Below are positions 16,808 to 26,642 of a stretch of 40,231 nt of DNA, piece by piece. Position 1 is the stretch's first letter; the number at the start of each line of letters is the position of its first letter. The position numbers and the translations under genes were made by a program. This stretch comes from Phycisphaerales bacterium. GTDB taxonomy: Bacteria > Planctomycetota > Phycisphaerae > Phycisphaerales > SM1A02. The stretch lies in NCBI GenBank assembly GCA_030748575.1, contig JASMLR010000015.1:1-40231 (forward strand), in the 5' to 3' direction. The notes under the pieces were generated by a model. It made no database searches. It had not been told where the DNA came from and saw only the letters and a program-made list of their open reading frames with translations.

Positions 16808-17224
16808 GTGCTGCCCACGTTGGATGAACTGAAGGAGGCATTCGCCTTCCTGGACGACTGGGAAGACCGCTACCGGTACATCATGGATCTGGGCGCCAAG
16901 CTCCAGCCACTGGATGCCGAAGATCGGATCGATGCCAATCTTGTCCACGGGTGCCAGAGTACGGTCTGGGTCGTTTTGAAACGCACTCGAGACGCGGTCG
17001 ACATGACCGCAGACAGCGACAGCCAACTCGTCAAGGGGCTCGCTGCGATCGTCATCTGCGCGCTGCAGGGCCGAACCCCCAAGGCCATCATCGACTTCGA
17101 TCTGGATGCTCTGTTCGCTGAACTCAGGCTGCATGAACATCTGAGCCCCACGCGAAGCAATGGTCTGCACGGGATGGTGCGACAGGTCCGGTCCAGGGCC
17201 GCCGCTATCGAAGCCAACTGCTGA
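16808..17224 (+). CDS. sufE: SufE-like sulfur acceptor
   Basis: 138 residues, the usual SufE length. Cys49 in VHGCQSTVWV is the sulfur-accepting cysteine; DDWEDRYRYIMDLG near the start, DSQLVKGLAAI and LSPTRSNGL are family blocks. SufE takes persulfide sulfur from a SufS-type cysteine desulfurase for Fe-S cluster assembly. GTG 16808 starts 2 bases after the mog stop, so they form one transcript; a shared link to sulfur-dependent cofactor synthesis is reasonable. No sufBCDS genes are nearby. Confidence 0.92.
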   Translation: MLPTLDELKEAFAFLDDWEDRYRYIMDLGAKLQPLDAEDRIDANLVHGCQSTVWVVLKRTRDAVDMTADSDSQLVKGLAAIVICALQGRTPKAIIDFDLDALFAELRLHEHLSPTRSNGLHGMVRQVRSRAAAIEANC

Positions 17225-17237
17225 TCTGCGTTTCCGC

Positions 17238-17243
17238 TACCGT
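17238..17243 (+). promoter_or_regulatory. Putative -10 hexamer TACCGT before the APC permease
   Basis: TACCGT ends 6 bases before ATG 17250. It may be a leaderless internal promoter or chance; the gene also follows sufE by only 25 bases. Confidence 0.25.
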
Positions 17244-17249
17244 GCGACC

Positions 17250-18704
17250 ATGCATGGAGCAGCGAAGTCCGGACGGCCCATCTCGCTGTTCGTTCTGGCG
17301 ATGATGAACACGGCCGTCGTGGTGGGCCTGGAAGGCCTGCCAGAGGTCGGTTCATTTGGACTCCCGCTGGTCCTGTACTACGCCGTCTTCACCCTGATCT
17401 TCTTTCTTCCGGTCGGCCTCGTGGCTGCCGAGCTCGGCGTGGGGTGGCCTCATGACGGAGGCGTGTATCGGTGGATTCGAGAGGCCCTTGGTGAGCGCTG
17501 GGCCCTTGTGGGCATCTGGTGCCAGTGGCTACAGATTCTGATCTGGTATCCGACCGTGCTGGCCGTCTGCGCGGTGTCCTTGGGCTATGTCTTCGATCCG
17601 ACGATGCGAGATGTGGGCTGGTTCATGGTGGCGATCAGCCTCTTCGTCTTCTGGGCCGCCACCCTCGTCAACTTTCGCGGCTTGCACTTCAGTGGCTGGC
17701 TGACGACAACCCTTCTGTACATCGGCACGCTGCTTCCGGTCGCCCTGGCGATCGTGCTTGCGGTCTGGTGGATCGGTTCGGGGCGGGAGTCAGCGATTCC
17801 GCTGGAGTGGAGCGGGCTGATTCCGAAGATTGACTCGATCGGTGAAGTGGTGGGGATCGCGGCCATCTTCTCCTTCCTGTCCGGACTCGAAGTCAACGCC
17901 GTGCACTTTCGGCACGTCACGAATCCGCAGCGGGCCATTCCCCGCGCGCTGCTGGCGTCCGGGCTTCTCGTGCTGGGCATCTCGGTGCTGGGTGCCCTGA
18001 GTGTGGCTGTGCTTGTCCCGATCGCTGAGATCGACCTGGCAGCGGGCACGCTGCAGGTGTTCTCCCACGTCCTTGGTCCGCTCGGCGTCGGATGGATGGT
18101 GAGCGTTCTGGCGGTGCTGGCGCTGGCGGGCATGGTCGGGCACATCATGGTGTGGGTGATCGGGCCGACGGAGTCGCTTCGGGTCGCTGCGGATGACGGG
18201 CTGATTCCGCCCCTTTTTCAACGGACAACCGAAGGCGGCGCGCCACGCAACGTCATGCTGCTCCAAGCCATCATCGTGTCGCTGCTCTGCCTGCTCATGC
18301 TGTTCCTGGATCTCAACAGGGTCTTCTACTTCCTGACGATCGCCTCGGCGCAGGTCTATCTGGTGATGTACCTGCTCATGTTCATTTCGGTCATTGTGCT
18401 TCGAATCACTCAGCCAGACGTGCCCCGCGCGTTTGTGATTCCGGGCGGCCGGACAGGCCTTTGGGTTGTCGCTGGTGGTGGCGGGCTCGCCGCGGTGTGC
18501 GGCATCCTGATCATGTTCTGGCCGCCGTCGACTCAGGACATGGCGATGGGCTGGGTCTGGTTCACGCTGCCGCTGATTGCGACGTTCGTGGTCCTTGTGG
18601 GCGCGCCCCTGGTGCTGTACTGCTTCCGCAATCCGCAGTGGAGGGGGCGCCCGGGCATGCCCTCATCTGATGAAACCCGATCCGCGTGGAAGCGAATGGA
18701 CTGA
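17250..18704 (+). CDS. APC-superfamily amino acid permease
   Basis: 484 residues with about 12 hydrophobic segments. [20 protein letters not shown] opens the first helix, then [20 protein letters not shown] (the APC 'PxxGGxYxW' block), [20 protein letters not shown] with [11 protein letters not shown], and [20 protein letters not shown]. This layout matches the glutamate/GABA antiporter-like branch of the APC family. It transports an amino acid or related amine across the inner membrane; the substrate is not readable. It lies between sufE and a sugar isomerase gene on the same strand, 61 bases before the latter. Confidence 0.88.
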   Translation: MHGAAKSGRPISLFVLAMMNTAVVVGLEGLPEVGSFGLPLVLYYAVFTLIFFLPVGLVAAELGVGWPHDGGVYRWIREALGERWALVGIWCQWLQILIWYPTVLAVCAVSLGYVFDPTMRDVGWFMVAISLFVFWAATLVNFRGLHFSGWLTTTLLYIGTLLPVALAIVLAVWWIGSGRESAIPLEWSGLIPKIDSIGEVVGIAAIFSFLSGLEVNAVHFRHVTNPQRAIPRALLASGLLVLGISVLGALSVAVLVPIAEIDLAAGTLQVFSHVLGPLGVGWMVSVLAVLALAGMVGHIMVWVIGPTESLRVAADDGLIPPLFQRTTEGGAPRNVMLLQAIIVSLLCLLMLFLDLNRVFYFLTIASAQVYLVMYLLMFISVIVLRITQPDVPRAFVIPGGRTGLWVVAGGGGLAAVCGILIMFWPPSTQDMAMGWVWFTLPLIATFVVLVGAPLVLYCFRNPQWRGRPGMPSSDETRSAWKRMD

Positions 18705-18765
18705 GCGGGCCAGGCCATGGCTCGTACCATGCCTGAAGATCCTCTGGCTTTGCAAGGAGACCCGC

Positions 18766-19761
18766 ATGCCACGCCCAGTCACGCTCTTCACCGGCCAGTG
18801 GGCCGATCGACCGCTCGCCTCCCTTGCGGCGATGGCCGCGGACATGGGATTCGATGGCCTGGAACTGGCCTGCTGGGGAGATCACTTTGACATTGCTGCA
18901 GCGTGTGATGACGACGCGTACTGCCAGGGGCGGCATGACCTGCTGGAAACGCATGGCATGAAGACTTGGGCGGTATCCAACCACTTGGTCGGACAGGCTG
19001 TGTGCGACCGGATTGACGCGCGGCACCACCTCATCCTGCCTGACCATGTCTGGGGTCCGGGTGACCCTGAAGGCGTACGCACGCGGGCGGCGGAGGAGAT
19101 GAAGCGGACGGCACGCGCTGCGGCCAGACTCGGCGTTTCGGTCGTCAATGGATTCACCGGATCGTCCATCTGGCCCGACCTGTACTTCTTCCCGCCGACG
19201 CCGCCTGAGCACGTCACGCGGGGGTACGACGACTTTGCAGCGCGGTGGGGGCCGATCCTCGACGTCTTTCAGGAAGTCGGCGTGAAGTTTGCGCTGGAAG
19301 TGCACCCATCGGAGATCGCCTACGACACGGTGACGGCGGAAGCAGCGCTTGAGGCGGTTGGGCATCACGAAGCATTCGGATTCAACTTCGATCCCAGCCA
19401 CCTGGTCTGGCAGGGCGTGGATCCTGCTCGATTCGTCGATCGCTTTGCCGATCGCATCTTTCACTGCCACATGAAGGACGTCAAAGTACGGCTGGACGGT
19501 GAGGCGGGGATTCTGGGATCGCATCTGCAGTTCGGGGACTGCCGCCGAGGCTGGGACTTCGTGAGCGTCGGCCGCGGTGACGTGGACTTTGACGCCATCA
19601 TTCGATCGCTCAATCGCGGTGGGTACGACGGGCCGCTTTCGATCGAGTGGGAAGACAGTGGCATGCACCGCGAGCAGGGCGCGAGGGAGAGCTGCGCCTA
19701 TGTCCGGGGCATCGACATCACGCCGCCGTCCGCCGGGTTTGAGGATGCGTTTGAGGCATGA
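18766..19761 (+). CDS. TIM-barrel sugar phosphate isomerase/epimerase
   Basis: 331 residues of the xylose-isomerase-like TIM barrel family. Visible landmarks are [34 protein letters not shown] split over strands 1-2, [13 protein letters not shown] (metal Glu), [15 protein letters not shown] (Asp and His), [10 protein letters not shown] (His) and [10 protein letters not shown] (Glu), the set of metal-binding positions of the fold. It likely isomerises or epimerises a sugar or inositol derivative. ATG 18766 has AAGGAG 6 bases upstream. Its stop overlaps the ThuA-DUF1080 start as ATGA, so both act in one pathway. Confidence 0.9.
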   Translation: MPRPVTLFTGQWADRPLASLAAMAADMGFDGLELACWGDHFDIAAACDDDAYCQGRHDLLETHGMKTWAVSNHLVGQAVCDRIDARHHLILPDHVWGPGDPEGVRTRAAEEMKRTARAAARLGVSVVNGFTGSSIWPDLYFFPPTPPEHVTRGYDDFAARWGPILDVFQEVGVKFALEVHPSEIAYDTVTAEAALEAVGHHEAFGFNFDPSHLVWQGVDPARFVDRFADRIFHCHMKDVKVRLDGEAGILGSHLQFGDCRRGWDFVSVGRGDVDFDAIIRSLNRGGYDGPLSIEWEDSGMHREQGARESCAYVRGIDITPPSAGFEDAFEA

Positions 19762-21086
19762 TTGGGGCCGTGCTGCTGGCGGCGGTGATCATCGCAGCAC
19801 CTGATCCGTGCGTGCAGGTGTTCAGTAAGACCGCAGGGTTCCGCCACGCTTCCATTGAAGTCGGGGTAGAGGCGATGCAGGCGCTGGGCGAGGACCGCTG
19901 GCGCCTGTCTGCCACCGAGGACGCCGACGTGCTGATGCGGCGGCTCGGCGGGACGGACGTCGTCGTCTTTCTCAACACCTCAGGCGACGTGCTTGATGAC
20001 GATCAGCAAGCGGAGTTTGAGCGGTGGCTCCGGCGGGGCGGTGGCTTTCTGGGCATTCATGCCGCCGCCGACACCGAATATGCGTGGCCGTTCTATGGCG
20101 AACTCCTCGGCGGCGCATGGTTTGCGCGTCACCCGGCCATTCAGAAGGCGTTGATTCGCATTGAAGACAGCACCCATCCTGCGGTGTCTCACGCGCCCAC
20201 CGAGTGGACCCGCGTTGACGAGTGGTACGACTTCGTCAACTCACCCCGCGGCCGGGTCCACGTCATTGCAGCGGTTGACGAGTCGACGTATGCCGGGGGC
20301 AGCATGGGCGATGACCATCCGATTGTCTGGACCACGCCCGTGGGCCGGGGCGCCGCGTTCTACACGGGCTTCGGGCACACGGAGGCGTGCTGGGGCGAGC
20401 CGGCCTTCCTTGCGCACATTGCTTCGGCGGTCGACTGGGCCGCTCGCGACGGATGGCTGACGCTCTCGGGGGGGCTGGAGCCATGGGCCCACGCGGCCGG
20501 TTGGCGGCCCCGCGGGGCTGCCGCGGTCGGCGCGTCCGGGATGGCGTCCACGCCGGGGACCGGCGTGCTGATCAATGACGCCGGGCCAGCAGCCGGCGAC
20601 CTGGTCACGGCTGCATCCTTCGGGGACTGTGCGCTGCATCTGGAGTTCCTGATTCCGCCGGGGGGCAACTCTGGTGTGTATCTCCAGGGCCGGTATGAGA
20701 TACAGATTCTCGACAGCCACGGCGTGTCCAGCCCGACGCCGGGCGATTGTGGGGGTGTTTACGAGCGTTGGGATGAAACGCGAGATCCGAAGGGCTTCGA
20801 GGGGACCCCGCCGAAGGTGAATGCGTCGTCTCCGGCGGGCGCCTGGCAGTCGTATGACATCGTGTTTCGGGCGCCCCGATTCGGAAAGGATGGCCGCAAG
20901 ATCGAGGACGCCCGGATCGTACGCCTCCTGCACAACGGGATACCGGTGCAGGAGGGTGTGTCGCTCACCGGTCCGACACGCGGGGGCGGGATCGGTGAAG
21001 CTCCGACCGGCCCGCTTCGGTTGCAGGGAGATCACGGTCCGGTCGCCTATCGCAATGTGCGAATACGGCGGCTTGCTCTTGAGTAG
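19758..21086 (+). CDS. ThuA domain fused to a DUF1080 (3-keto-disaccharide hydrolase-like) domain
   Basis: 442 residues. A short hydrophobic N terminus ([14 protein letters not shown]) suggests export. Residues about 20-225 are Thu[31 protein letters not shown] and [12 protein letters not shown], a class I amidotransferase-like fold tied to sugar use. Residues about 255-440 are the DUF1080 lectin-like sandwich with [20 protein letters not shown] and IQILDSHG. Such pairs act in planctomycete and Bacteroidetes degradation of 3-keto sugars. ATGA overlap with the isomerase supports one pathway, perhaps fed by the upstream permease (inference). Its stop is 9 bases from the convergent beta-helix gene. 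Confidence 0.88.
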   Translation: MIGAVLLAAVIIAAPDPCVQVFSKTAGFRHASIEVGVEAMQALGEDRWRLSATEDADVLMRRLGGTDVVVFLNTSGDVLDDDQQAEFERWLRRGGGFLGIHAAADTEYAWPFYGELLGGAWFARHPAIQKALIRIEDSTHPAVSHAPTEWTRVDEWYDFVNSPRGRVHVIAAVDESTYAGGSMGDDHPIVWTTPVGRGAAFYTGFGHTEACWGEPAFLAHIASAVDWAARDGWLTLSGGLEPWAHAAGWRPRGAAAVGASGMASTPGTGVLINDAGPAAGDLVTAASFGDCALHLEFLIPPGGNSGVYLQGRYEIQILDSHGVSSPTPGDCGGVYERWDETRDPKGFEGTPPKVNASSPAGAWQSYDIVFRAPRFGKDGRKIEDARIVRLLHNGIPVQEGVSLTGPTRGGGIGEAPTGPLRLQGDHGPVAYRNVRIRRLALE

Positions 21087-21095
21087 CCCCCGGTG

Positions 21096-22052
21096 TCACA
21101 CCGGGCAGAGGCCCCACGATTCGACGATCAGCAGCAGGTCGTCCACATTGACAACCGAGTCGCCCGTCAGGTCTTCGACGCAGACACAGCCGCCCCAGGC
21201 GCCGATGATCGCGAGGAGGTCATTCGCGTCAATCATGCCGTCGGCCGACACGTCATAGGGGCACTCAGGGCAGAGGTCGTTCCCGCCAAGGTCATCCCAG
21301 GTCCCCAGGATGTGGTCCGGTGTGTTGTTACACATGGAGGTCCCGGAAATGACGGCGTTGGAGCAGTCACAACTCTTGGACAGTCCGCCACCGCGAATCC
21401 CGGCGGTGTTGCCTTCAAAGACGCATGCTTCATGAACTCCGTTGCTGTCGTTTCCGTACGCCAGGCCGCCACCATGGACGGTCGCCGCATTGCCAAGGAA
21501 GGAGCACTGCTGCATGAGCGGGTGCGACAGGTGATGGATGCGCATGCCACCGCCGTCGACGGTTGCCTGGCAGTCTCGAACCACGACATCGATGAAGTGC
21601 GGATCGCCCTCCCAGATGCTCACGCCGCCGCCCATCTGGGCGTGGCAGTCGCGGACAATGCATGATTCGACGGTGGGTGAGGCGAGATGAATGTAGATGC
21701 CGCCACCACTGCGAAGACCCTCAAACAGCGTTCCGCCGCCGCCTCCGGTGATGGTGAAGCCTCGCAGCACGGCGTCCCGAGACTCGCCGTGCCCAAACAC
21801 GACGGCCGAGGGCGCGGCGCCACCGTCAATCGTCGTCTCCTCCGGCCCAAGCCGGCTCTCCACGACGATGTCCTTGCCCCTGAAACTGATCCACTCGGTC
21901 CAGACGCCTGCGGCGACGGACACCGTATCGCCCGGGCTCGCCGCGTTGATGGCCCCCTGGATGGTGGCGTGGTCCTCCGGGACCTCCAACACGTCCGCCG
22001 GTGCAGCGGTTGCCAGTCCAAGCATGCTTGCAATCAGGATGCTGTGTCGCAC
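21096..22052 (-). CDS. Secreted parallel beta-helix protein with dockerin-like tail
   Basis: 318 residues. A signal peptide ends near ATAAPA (about residue 18). VPEDHATIQGAINAASPGDT is the usual opening of right-handed beta-helix proteins, followed by turns with GGGIYIHLASPTVESCIV, GGGVSIWEGDP and GGGLAYGND. No catalytic carboxylate cluster is evident, so binding or a carbohydrate role are both open. The tail (21096-21263) has two complete calcium-type loops, DVSADGMIDANDLL and DLTGDSVVNVDDLL, with several Cys and the end SWGLCPV. The start GTG 22050-22052 is supported by AGGAG 7 bases upstream. Confidence 0.87.
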   Translation of the reverse strand: MRHSILIASMLGLATAAPADVLEVPEDHATIQGAINAASPGDTVSVAAGVWTEWISFRGKDIVVESRLGPEETTIDGGAAPSAVVFGHGESRDAVLRGFTITGGGGGTLFEGLRSGGGIYIHLASPTVESCIVRDCHAQMGGGVSIWEGDPHFIDVVVRDCQATVDGGGMRIHHLSHPLMQQCSFLGNAATVHGGGLAYGNDSNGVHEACVFEGNTAGIRGGGLSKSCDCSNAVISGTSMCNNTPDHILGTWDDLGGNDLCPECPYDVSADGMIDANDLLAIIGAWGGCVCVEDLTGDSVVNVDDLLLIVESWGLCPV

Positions 22053-22110
22053 GAATGAACTCCTGTGTGCGTGCAGCGGCACGCTCCGAACCTCCCACAG
22101 CCCGGCCCCC

Positions 22111-22139
22111 AGTATGGCCGAGCCTCGCTTGCGGGGCAA
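22111..22139 (-). promoter_or_regulatory. Possible promoter of the beta-helix gene
   Basis: On the minus strand TTGCCC (22134-22139) and CATACT (22111-22116) are 17 bases apart, placing a start about 50 bases before the start codon. Each matches four of six consensus bases. Confidence 0.3.
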
Positions 22140-22164
22140 GCCCGCGGGGCCCGGAGGCGCGGAA

Positions 22165-22234
22165 ACCCCCTCCCTCAAGCGAGGGAGGGGGTGGGGTACT
22201 TCCGAACGGGCACGCCGGGTCAGCCCAGCGTGCC
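22165..22234 (-). terminator. Two hairpins after the C25 peptidase stop
   Basis: The first, 22209-22234, has a 7-bp stem GGCACGC/GCGTGCC extended by GGG/CCC past a mismatch, 12 bases beyond the stop. The second, 22165-22192, is a perfect 12-bp stem ACCCCCTCCCTC with a 4-base loop AAGC, followed on the minus strand by TTTCC. Together they probably end the peptidase transcript. Confidence 0.55.
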
Positions 22235-22246
22235 AGAGACTCACAC

Positions 22247-25003
22247 TCAGAGGCAGGGGCCCCAGGCGGCAACGATCGCGAGGATGTCGTTGGTGTCGAC
22301 GGCACCGTCACCGTCCACGTCCGCTGCGCCACAGCCTGCGGTGCATCCGAACTCGCCAATGACCATCAGCAGATCGTCCGCGCCAACATCGCCGGAGCCG
22401 TCGGTGTCGCCCGTGCACGGCCCGGAGTCATCCGAGTCGACGGCGCTGATCACGACGTCGTCGATATTCCAGCCGCTGTATGCCCAGGCCCAATCACTGA
22501 CGGCATGTGTCCACCGCAGGTACACGGTCGACTCGCCATCGGCGACCGACGAGATGTCGTACTCCTGAAGGTTCCAACTGCTGTCGGCGGTTTCGCCGCT
22601 GGTGGGGTTCTCCCACAGCGTTGACCATGTCGACCCGTCACTGGATACCTCGAACTTGTCGATGACGTAGCTCTGGTAGTCGCAGTTCAACCACCGCTGG
22701 AAGGAGACCGACGTGTCGGTGTACGTGGAGCAATCGATGGCCTCCGATGTGAGGGCCCAGGGGCCGCCCGGATCGAGGCTGTAGTCGCCGTTGAGGTTGA
22801 CGCCGTAGACGTTGGCGCCCGTAGCGCCGCTGGTCGGGTCGGCGTTGCCGTAGTCGCCGCCTCCCTGGCCGGTCGGCTGTCCGAAGGCCCATTCGCCTTC
22901 CATGCTCCAGCCGGGGTCGCTGTCAAAGGTCCACTCCCGGACCGGCACCGGCACACCGACCGTGACGGAGACGTCCTTGGAGGTGTCACCGTCGTGGCTG
23001 TCAAGGTTGGTGAAGTACAGACTGATGGCGTGGTTGCCGTTGGGGAGGCTGTTGGCCGACCCATTCAGTTCGGCCGAAACGATGACTTCGCCGTCGACGG
23101 GAATGGCGCCTGAAGTCGGGAAGACATTGAGCCAACTGCCGCCCTCAATGCTTACGTCAAAGTTGATCGGAACGTCCTCATAGTTGGTCAAGACGAATTC
23201 GCATGCGTCTGGAAGGAACGGGCCCCCGAGCGGGCCCTCGGCAGCAAAGCCGCTGCCACCAACTCGCATGCCAGAGGGGGGCGCTGCCAGCCCAACGACA
23301 ACGAGTGAGGGGTCGCCAAAGATATGCCATGTGTCATACATATCCACGCCGGAAGATCCGTACTCGTCCATCATCTGGCACGAGCCGCCGTAGTAGAGGA
23401 CGCCGAGCGTTGTGTAGGTGGCGTCGGTGTAGAGATCGTAGATCTCGTCTTCCGCGCACATGGGCTCTGACCAGCTCTGGTTGATGGATGACGCATAGAT
23501 AGCGATGGCGCCCGTGGGTTCGCCGCCGTCTGTAGCGCGAAGCCATGATTCAGCGAAGCAGGTTCCGGACGCGTAGGCGCCATTGACGCAGGCGACCGAA
23601 ACGATCCACGGAAGCATCTCGGTGTTGGTGAGGCTGTTGACATCACTGATGCAGAGGGCCGCGCCATTTCCGAAGCAGGTCTCGCTGCCGTGTCCGCAGT
23701 ACGCGATGGTGCCAATGCCCATGTTGTTGAGCGCGTCCACGGCGTCGGGAATGCTCCCGCTCGGGTCGTACTCGCCCTGCGTGTACGTGTATCCGCTGGC
23801 CGCCAACTGGTTGAGGATGTTCTGGACGTGCTGGTCGTCCGTCTCCCCGTCGTCGCCAGGGCCCTGGTTTGAGGCGATACCGAGGGCATGCATGTACTCG
23901 GGCTTCTGGGTCCAGCCGTCAACTTCGTATGCGATCGTTCGCTCAACCTGCGTGTCGACATCGGCTGCCGACTCCGCCGAGAAGCGGCCGACAAAGATGT
24001 CCGGATAGTTATCTGCCGTCATCTTGCCGTACGTTGGATCAGAGAGACCGTTGTCGGCCGCCGTGTAGGCGGAGATGTGCTGCGCGTCACCGACGAGCAG
24101 GACGTAGCAGAGATCGCCCGAATCATACATGCTGTCGATGTACGCCTCGATGGAGGCGGGACTGTTGCCGATCGTCGAGATGCCGACGACGGTCGTGTTG
24201 ATGCCAATGCTGTTCTTGTGATCCGCAAGTGGTTGTACGTTTGGGATCCAGGCGTCATGCGAGATGATCAGCATGTCGCCACTGTTGTCCAGAGGGTCAT
24301 ACCGATGCTCGCCGGTGTAGTTGATGTAGTGCCGGCCGTACATCGTCTGCCAGGCAGCGTTGTCCGTATGCGTCTCAAGGGCGCTGCGAGTGAGCACATT
24401 GTGGGTGGTGGTGCCAGTGCTGGCTACATCAACGACCATGTCTGTCCACACTCGAAGCGTGCGGGTGGCAGGATTCCACTGCAGCGGGTTCACCGTCAGG
24501 ACCACGCCGCGGGTGTTCCGCATGACGTGCGGTTCCGCGAGCGTGGCGACCTCCGCTGGCCAGAAGTCCGCGGAGTCGTACACAGAGCCGAAGGTATACG
24601 GGACCTGCGACGGATCGGTGTCGCGGGAGATCGGCCCCTTGCTCGGCGCGATGTCGACATCTTCCACGTCGTACCACGAGCCGCTGACCACTCGGACTTC
24701 GATGGTGTCGTTGTCGCTGATCTGCACGGGCCGGCGGACATCCGGAAGCGCCGGCTCGCCGGCGGCGGTGGCCATGCTCTCGGAACCGAGGATGGGCGTG
24801 GCCCAGGGCATCCCGTCGATCCGGACATGTCGCATGTCCGGTGCCTCGAACTCAAACGCAATCCTGCGGTTGTCCGCGGCATTCTCGAGCATCGTTGTCT
24901 GGACGAACGAGGTGTCCTCGGCCGCGGCCGGCGCGGCGAAGCAGGCCAGCCCGAAGCTGGCGATCAGGCCTGTGGTGAAGCCCGTGGTGAATATGTTCTG
25001 CAC
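22247..25003 (-). CDS. Secreted gingipain-like C25 cysteine peptidase with dockerin-like tail
   Basis: 918 residues. A signal peptide ends near CFAAPAAA (residue 28). An N-terminal propeptide-like beta region is followed by the caspase-like C25 domain at about 240-580: LIISHDAWIPNVQPLADHK, CYVLLVGDAQ, PDIFVGRFSAES, catalytic His438 in AYCGHGSE and Cys472 in SVACVNGAY. HIFGDPSLVV is the usual end of the domain. Ig-like and jelly-roll-like segments follow. The tail (22247-22417) has two loops, DTDGSGDVGADDLL and DVDGDGAVDTNDIL, ending AAWGPCL. It is expected to be an active extracellular endopeptidase. GTG 25001-25003 is chosen for AAGGAG upstream (8-base spacing); an upstream in-frame start at 25039 lacks one. 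Confidence 0.92.
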   Translation of the reverse strand: MQNIFTTGFTTGLIASFGLACFAAPAAAEDTSFVQTTMLENAADNRRIAFEFEAPDMRHVRIDGMPWATPILGSESMATAAGEPALPDVRRPVQISDNDTIEVRVVSGSWYDVEDVDIAPSKGPISRDTDPSQVPYTFGSVYDSADFWPAEVATLAEPHVMRNTRGVVLTVNPLQWNPATRTLRVWTDMVVDVASTGTTTHNVLTRSALETHTDNAAWQTMYGRHYINYTGEHRYDPLDNSGDMLIISHDAWIPNVQPLADHKNSIGINTTVVGISTIGNSPASIEAYIDSMYDSGDLCYVLLVGDAQHISAYTAADNGLSDPTYGKMTADNYPDIFVGRFSAESAADVDTQVERTIAYEVDGWTQKPEYMHALGIASNQGPGDDGETDDQHVQNILNQLAASGYTYTQGEYDPSGSIPDAVDALNNMGIGTIAYCGHGSETCFGNGAALCISDVNSLTNTEMLPWIVSVACVNGAYASGTCFAESWLRATDGGEPTGAIAIYASSINQSWSEPMCAEDEIYDLYTDATYTTLGVLYYGGSCQMMDEYGSSGVDMYDTWHIFGDPSLVVVGLAAPPSGMRVGGSGFAAEGPLGGPFLPDACEFVLTNYEDVPINFDVSIEGGSWLNVFPTSGAIPVDGEVIVSAELNGSANSLPNGNHAISLYFTNLDSHDGDTSKDVSVTVGVPVPVREWTFDSDPGWSMEGEWAFGQPTGQGGGDYGNADPTSGATGANVYGVNLNGDYSLDPGGPWALTSEAIDCSTYTDTSVSFQRWLNCDYQSYVIDKFEVSSDGSTWSTLWENPTSGETADSSWNLQEYDISSVADGESTVYLRWTHAVSDWAWAYSGWNIDDVVISAVDSDDSGPCTGDTDGSGDVGADDLLMVIGEFGCTAGCGAADVDGDGAVDTNDILAIVAAWGPCL

Positions 25004-25080
25004 GATCCGCTCTCCTTCGGTACCCAAGGCGTACGTCACGGCCCGATCGCCCCATGATGCTGCCGTGAATGGTCGTTTAC

Positions 25081-25096
25081 GTACGCTTCAGCGTAC
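25081..25096. promoter_or_regulatory. GTACGCT-TC-AGCGTAC dyad upstream of the C25 peptidase
   Basis: A perfect 7-bp inverted repeat with a 2-base centre lies 77 bases before the peptidase start codon, in an otherwise gene-free stretch (25004-25210). It could be an operator; no regulator is encoded nearby. Confidence 0.25.
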
Positions 25097-25210
25097 AACG
25101 GTTCGGGTGGCTAGCAAAGGTGGTTCCGCTGATTGGCGGTGGATTCCCCATGAAAAAGCAGCCCTCAGCCCGCGTCGGGAGGGGGCCGTGGCGAGGCCCG
25201 GCAAAATGGC

Positions 25211-25248
25211 CGCCGCCTCCCGGCCCACAGAGCGGGCGGGAGGCGGCG
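25211..25248 (-). terminator. Intrinsic terminator of the thioredoxin/beta-helix gene
   Basis: A perfect 11-bp stem CGCCGCCTCCC/GGGAGGCGGCG lies 28 bases after the stop and is followed on the minus strand by GCCATTTTGC, giving a four-T run. Confidence 0.7.
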
Positions 25249-25276
25249 AGGATGAATGGTCCGTGGAGCCGCTGCG

Positions 25277-26629
25277 TCAGCAGGGGCTGCCGAAATTCTC
25301 GAGGATCGTCAGGATGTCATCGACGTCGTACAGGTCGCCGAAGCCACCGACGGCCTCCAGGATGTCGTTCACATCCACGATGCCGTCACCGGTGACGTCA
25401 CCGTCGCAGGGCTCGGTGTCGGGACAGACGTCCATCCACTCGTTGCCGCCGCCGTCGACCCACGTCACAGCGATGTTGTTGGGGTCGTTGCTGCAGAACA
25501 AGGTGCCGGAGAATGTGGGTTCGCCGGATGACAGGACGCAGTAGTTGCTCGTGGCTGTGTTGTCACGAATAATGCAGTTGGCAATCGTGGGACTGCCATT
25601 GATCTTGAAGGCCGACCCGATGTTGTTGTAGCCGCCCGTGATCGTGAAGCCTTCGATCGATCCGTTCTCATGTCCCATCAGGGTGATCGCCGTTCCCTGT
25701 TGGTTGGCGTCAATGATGGTGACTTCCGGCCCGTCCTGTGAGACAAGCGTGACGGATGAGCCGTCAAAGTCGAGGGGGCCGACATAGGTGCCGGGCATGA
25801 CCGTGATGGTGCTGCCCGAGCCCACGGCATCGAGGGCACCCTGGATGCTCGCATGGTCACCGCCCGGGCCAACCGTGACGTCGGCGGGGGGGAGCGCCCC
25901 GTGTTCGTGCCGGGCAGCGTTGTGGACATTGGCCGGCGCGGACGAGTTGGGTGTCTGGGCAATGCCGAGGTAGGTCACGTACTCCGTGCTTGCGAGGCTT
26001 TCGCCCGACAGAGAGAACGTGTGGCTGAAGGCGTGACTCTCGCCTGGCGAGAGGGTCACATCAAACGAACTCGCTGCCTGGCGAACCGTGTTGAACTGCA
26101 ACTCGTTGGCCTCGGGGTAGGTCTCCTCGTCGTAGCACTGAATCAACTGAATGCGGACGGTCTTGCCAGCGCCGCCAGCCTCGATCGCCACTTCGCCGTC
26201 CACCCTGTACTGGCTGCCGGAGACCTCCTCGCCGGAGAGGGTGAGCGTGACGTCGGTTGGTTGATTGAGGCAGGCGTTCAGTCTGTTGTTCAGGTCGTTG
26301 TAGTTGGCGCTGACCGAACCACTCGACCCGACCTTGGCGCTCCAGCCATCGAGCCACGTCGTTGGATATCCGCCAACGTTGTAGAAGTTCTCGCGGGCGT
26401 TCCCCCACGTCGTGGTGTAACTATCCCCACAGTGGATCATCATCCCGATGATCTCGCTTGGACGATCCTGCTGGAGGTTGTAAAGCGCTTCGGCCACCGA
26501 AGGGCAATACGTGCACCAGGTTGCGGTGAACTCCTCTGCAATCACCATGCGCTGGGCACCTGAGGCGGTGCCGACACCGACCGCGACGGCCAACAGACTG
26601 GGCGCGACTACGCGAACGCTTGTATTCAT
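25277..26629 (-). CDS. Secreted Omp28-like thioredoxin-fold / beta-helix protein with dockerin-like tail
   Basis: 450 residues. Signal peptide MNTSVRVVAPSLLAVAVGVG up to GTASGA. Residues about 27-110 are thioredoxin-like: VIAEEFTATWCTYCPSV carries a CxxC pair, and YPTTWLDG has the cis-Pro position, resembling Omp28-type secreted domains. A beta-sandwich segment follows, then a beta-helix opening VGPGGDHASIQGALDAVGSG and NIGSAFKINGSPTIANCII. The tail (25277-25408) is CDGDVTGDGIVDVNDILEAV plus the short second repeat and ENFGSPC. A disulfide or thiol role outside the cell is likely. ATG 26627-26629 has GGAG 8 bases upstream. Confidence 0.85.
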   Translation of the reverse strand: MNTSVRVVAPSLLAVAVGVGTASGAQRMVIAEEFTATWCTYCPSVAEALYNLQQDRPSEIIGMMIHCGDSYTTTWGNARENFYNVGGYPTTWLDGWSAKVGSSGSVSANYNDLNNRLNACLNQPTDVTLTLSGEEVSGSQYRVDGEVAIEAGGAGKTVRIQLIQCYDEETYPEANELQFNTVRQAASSFDVTLSPGESHAFSHTFSLSGESLASTEYVTYLGIAQTPNSSAPANVHNAARHEHGALPPADVTVGPGGDHASIQGALDAVGSGSTITVMPGTYVGPLDFDGSSVTLVSQDGPEVTIIDANQQGTAITLMGHENGSIEGFTITGGYNNIGSAFKINGSPTIANCIIRDNTATSNYCVLSSGEPTFSGTLFCSNDPNNIAVTWVDGGGNEWMDVCPDTEPCDGDVTGDGIVDVNDILEAVGGFGDLYDVDDILTILENFGSPC

Positions 26630-26642
26630 GGCCTCTGCTCCC

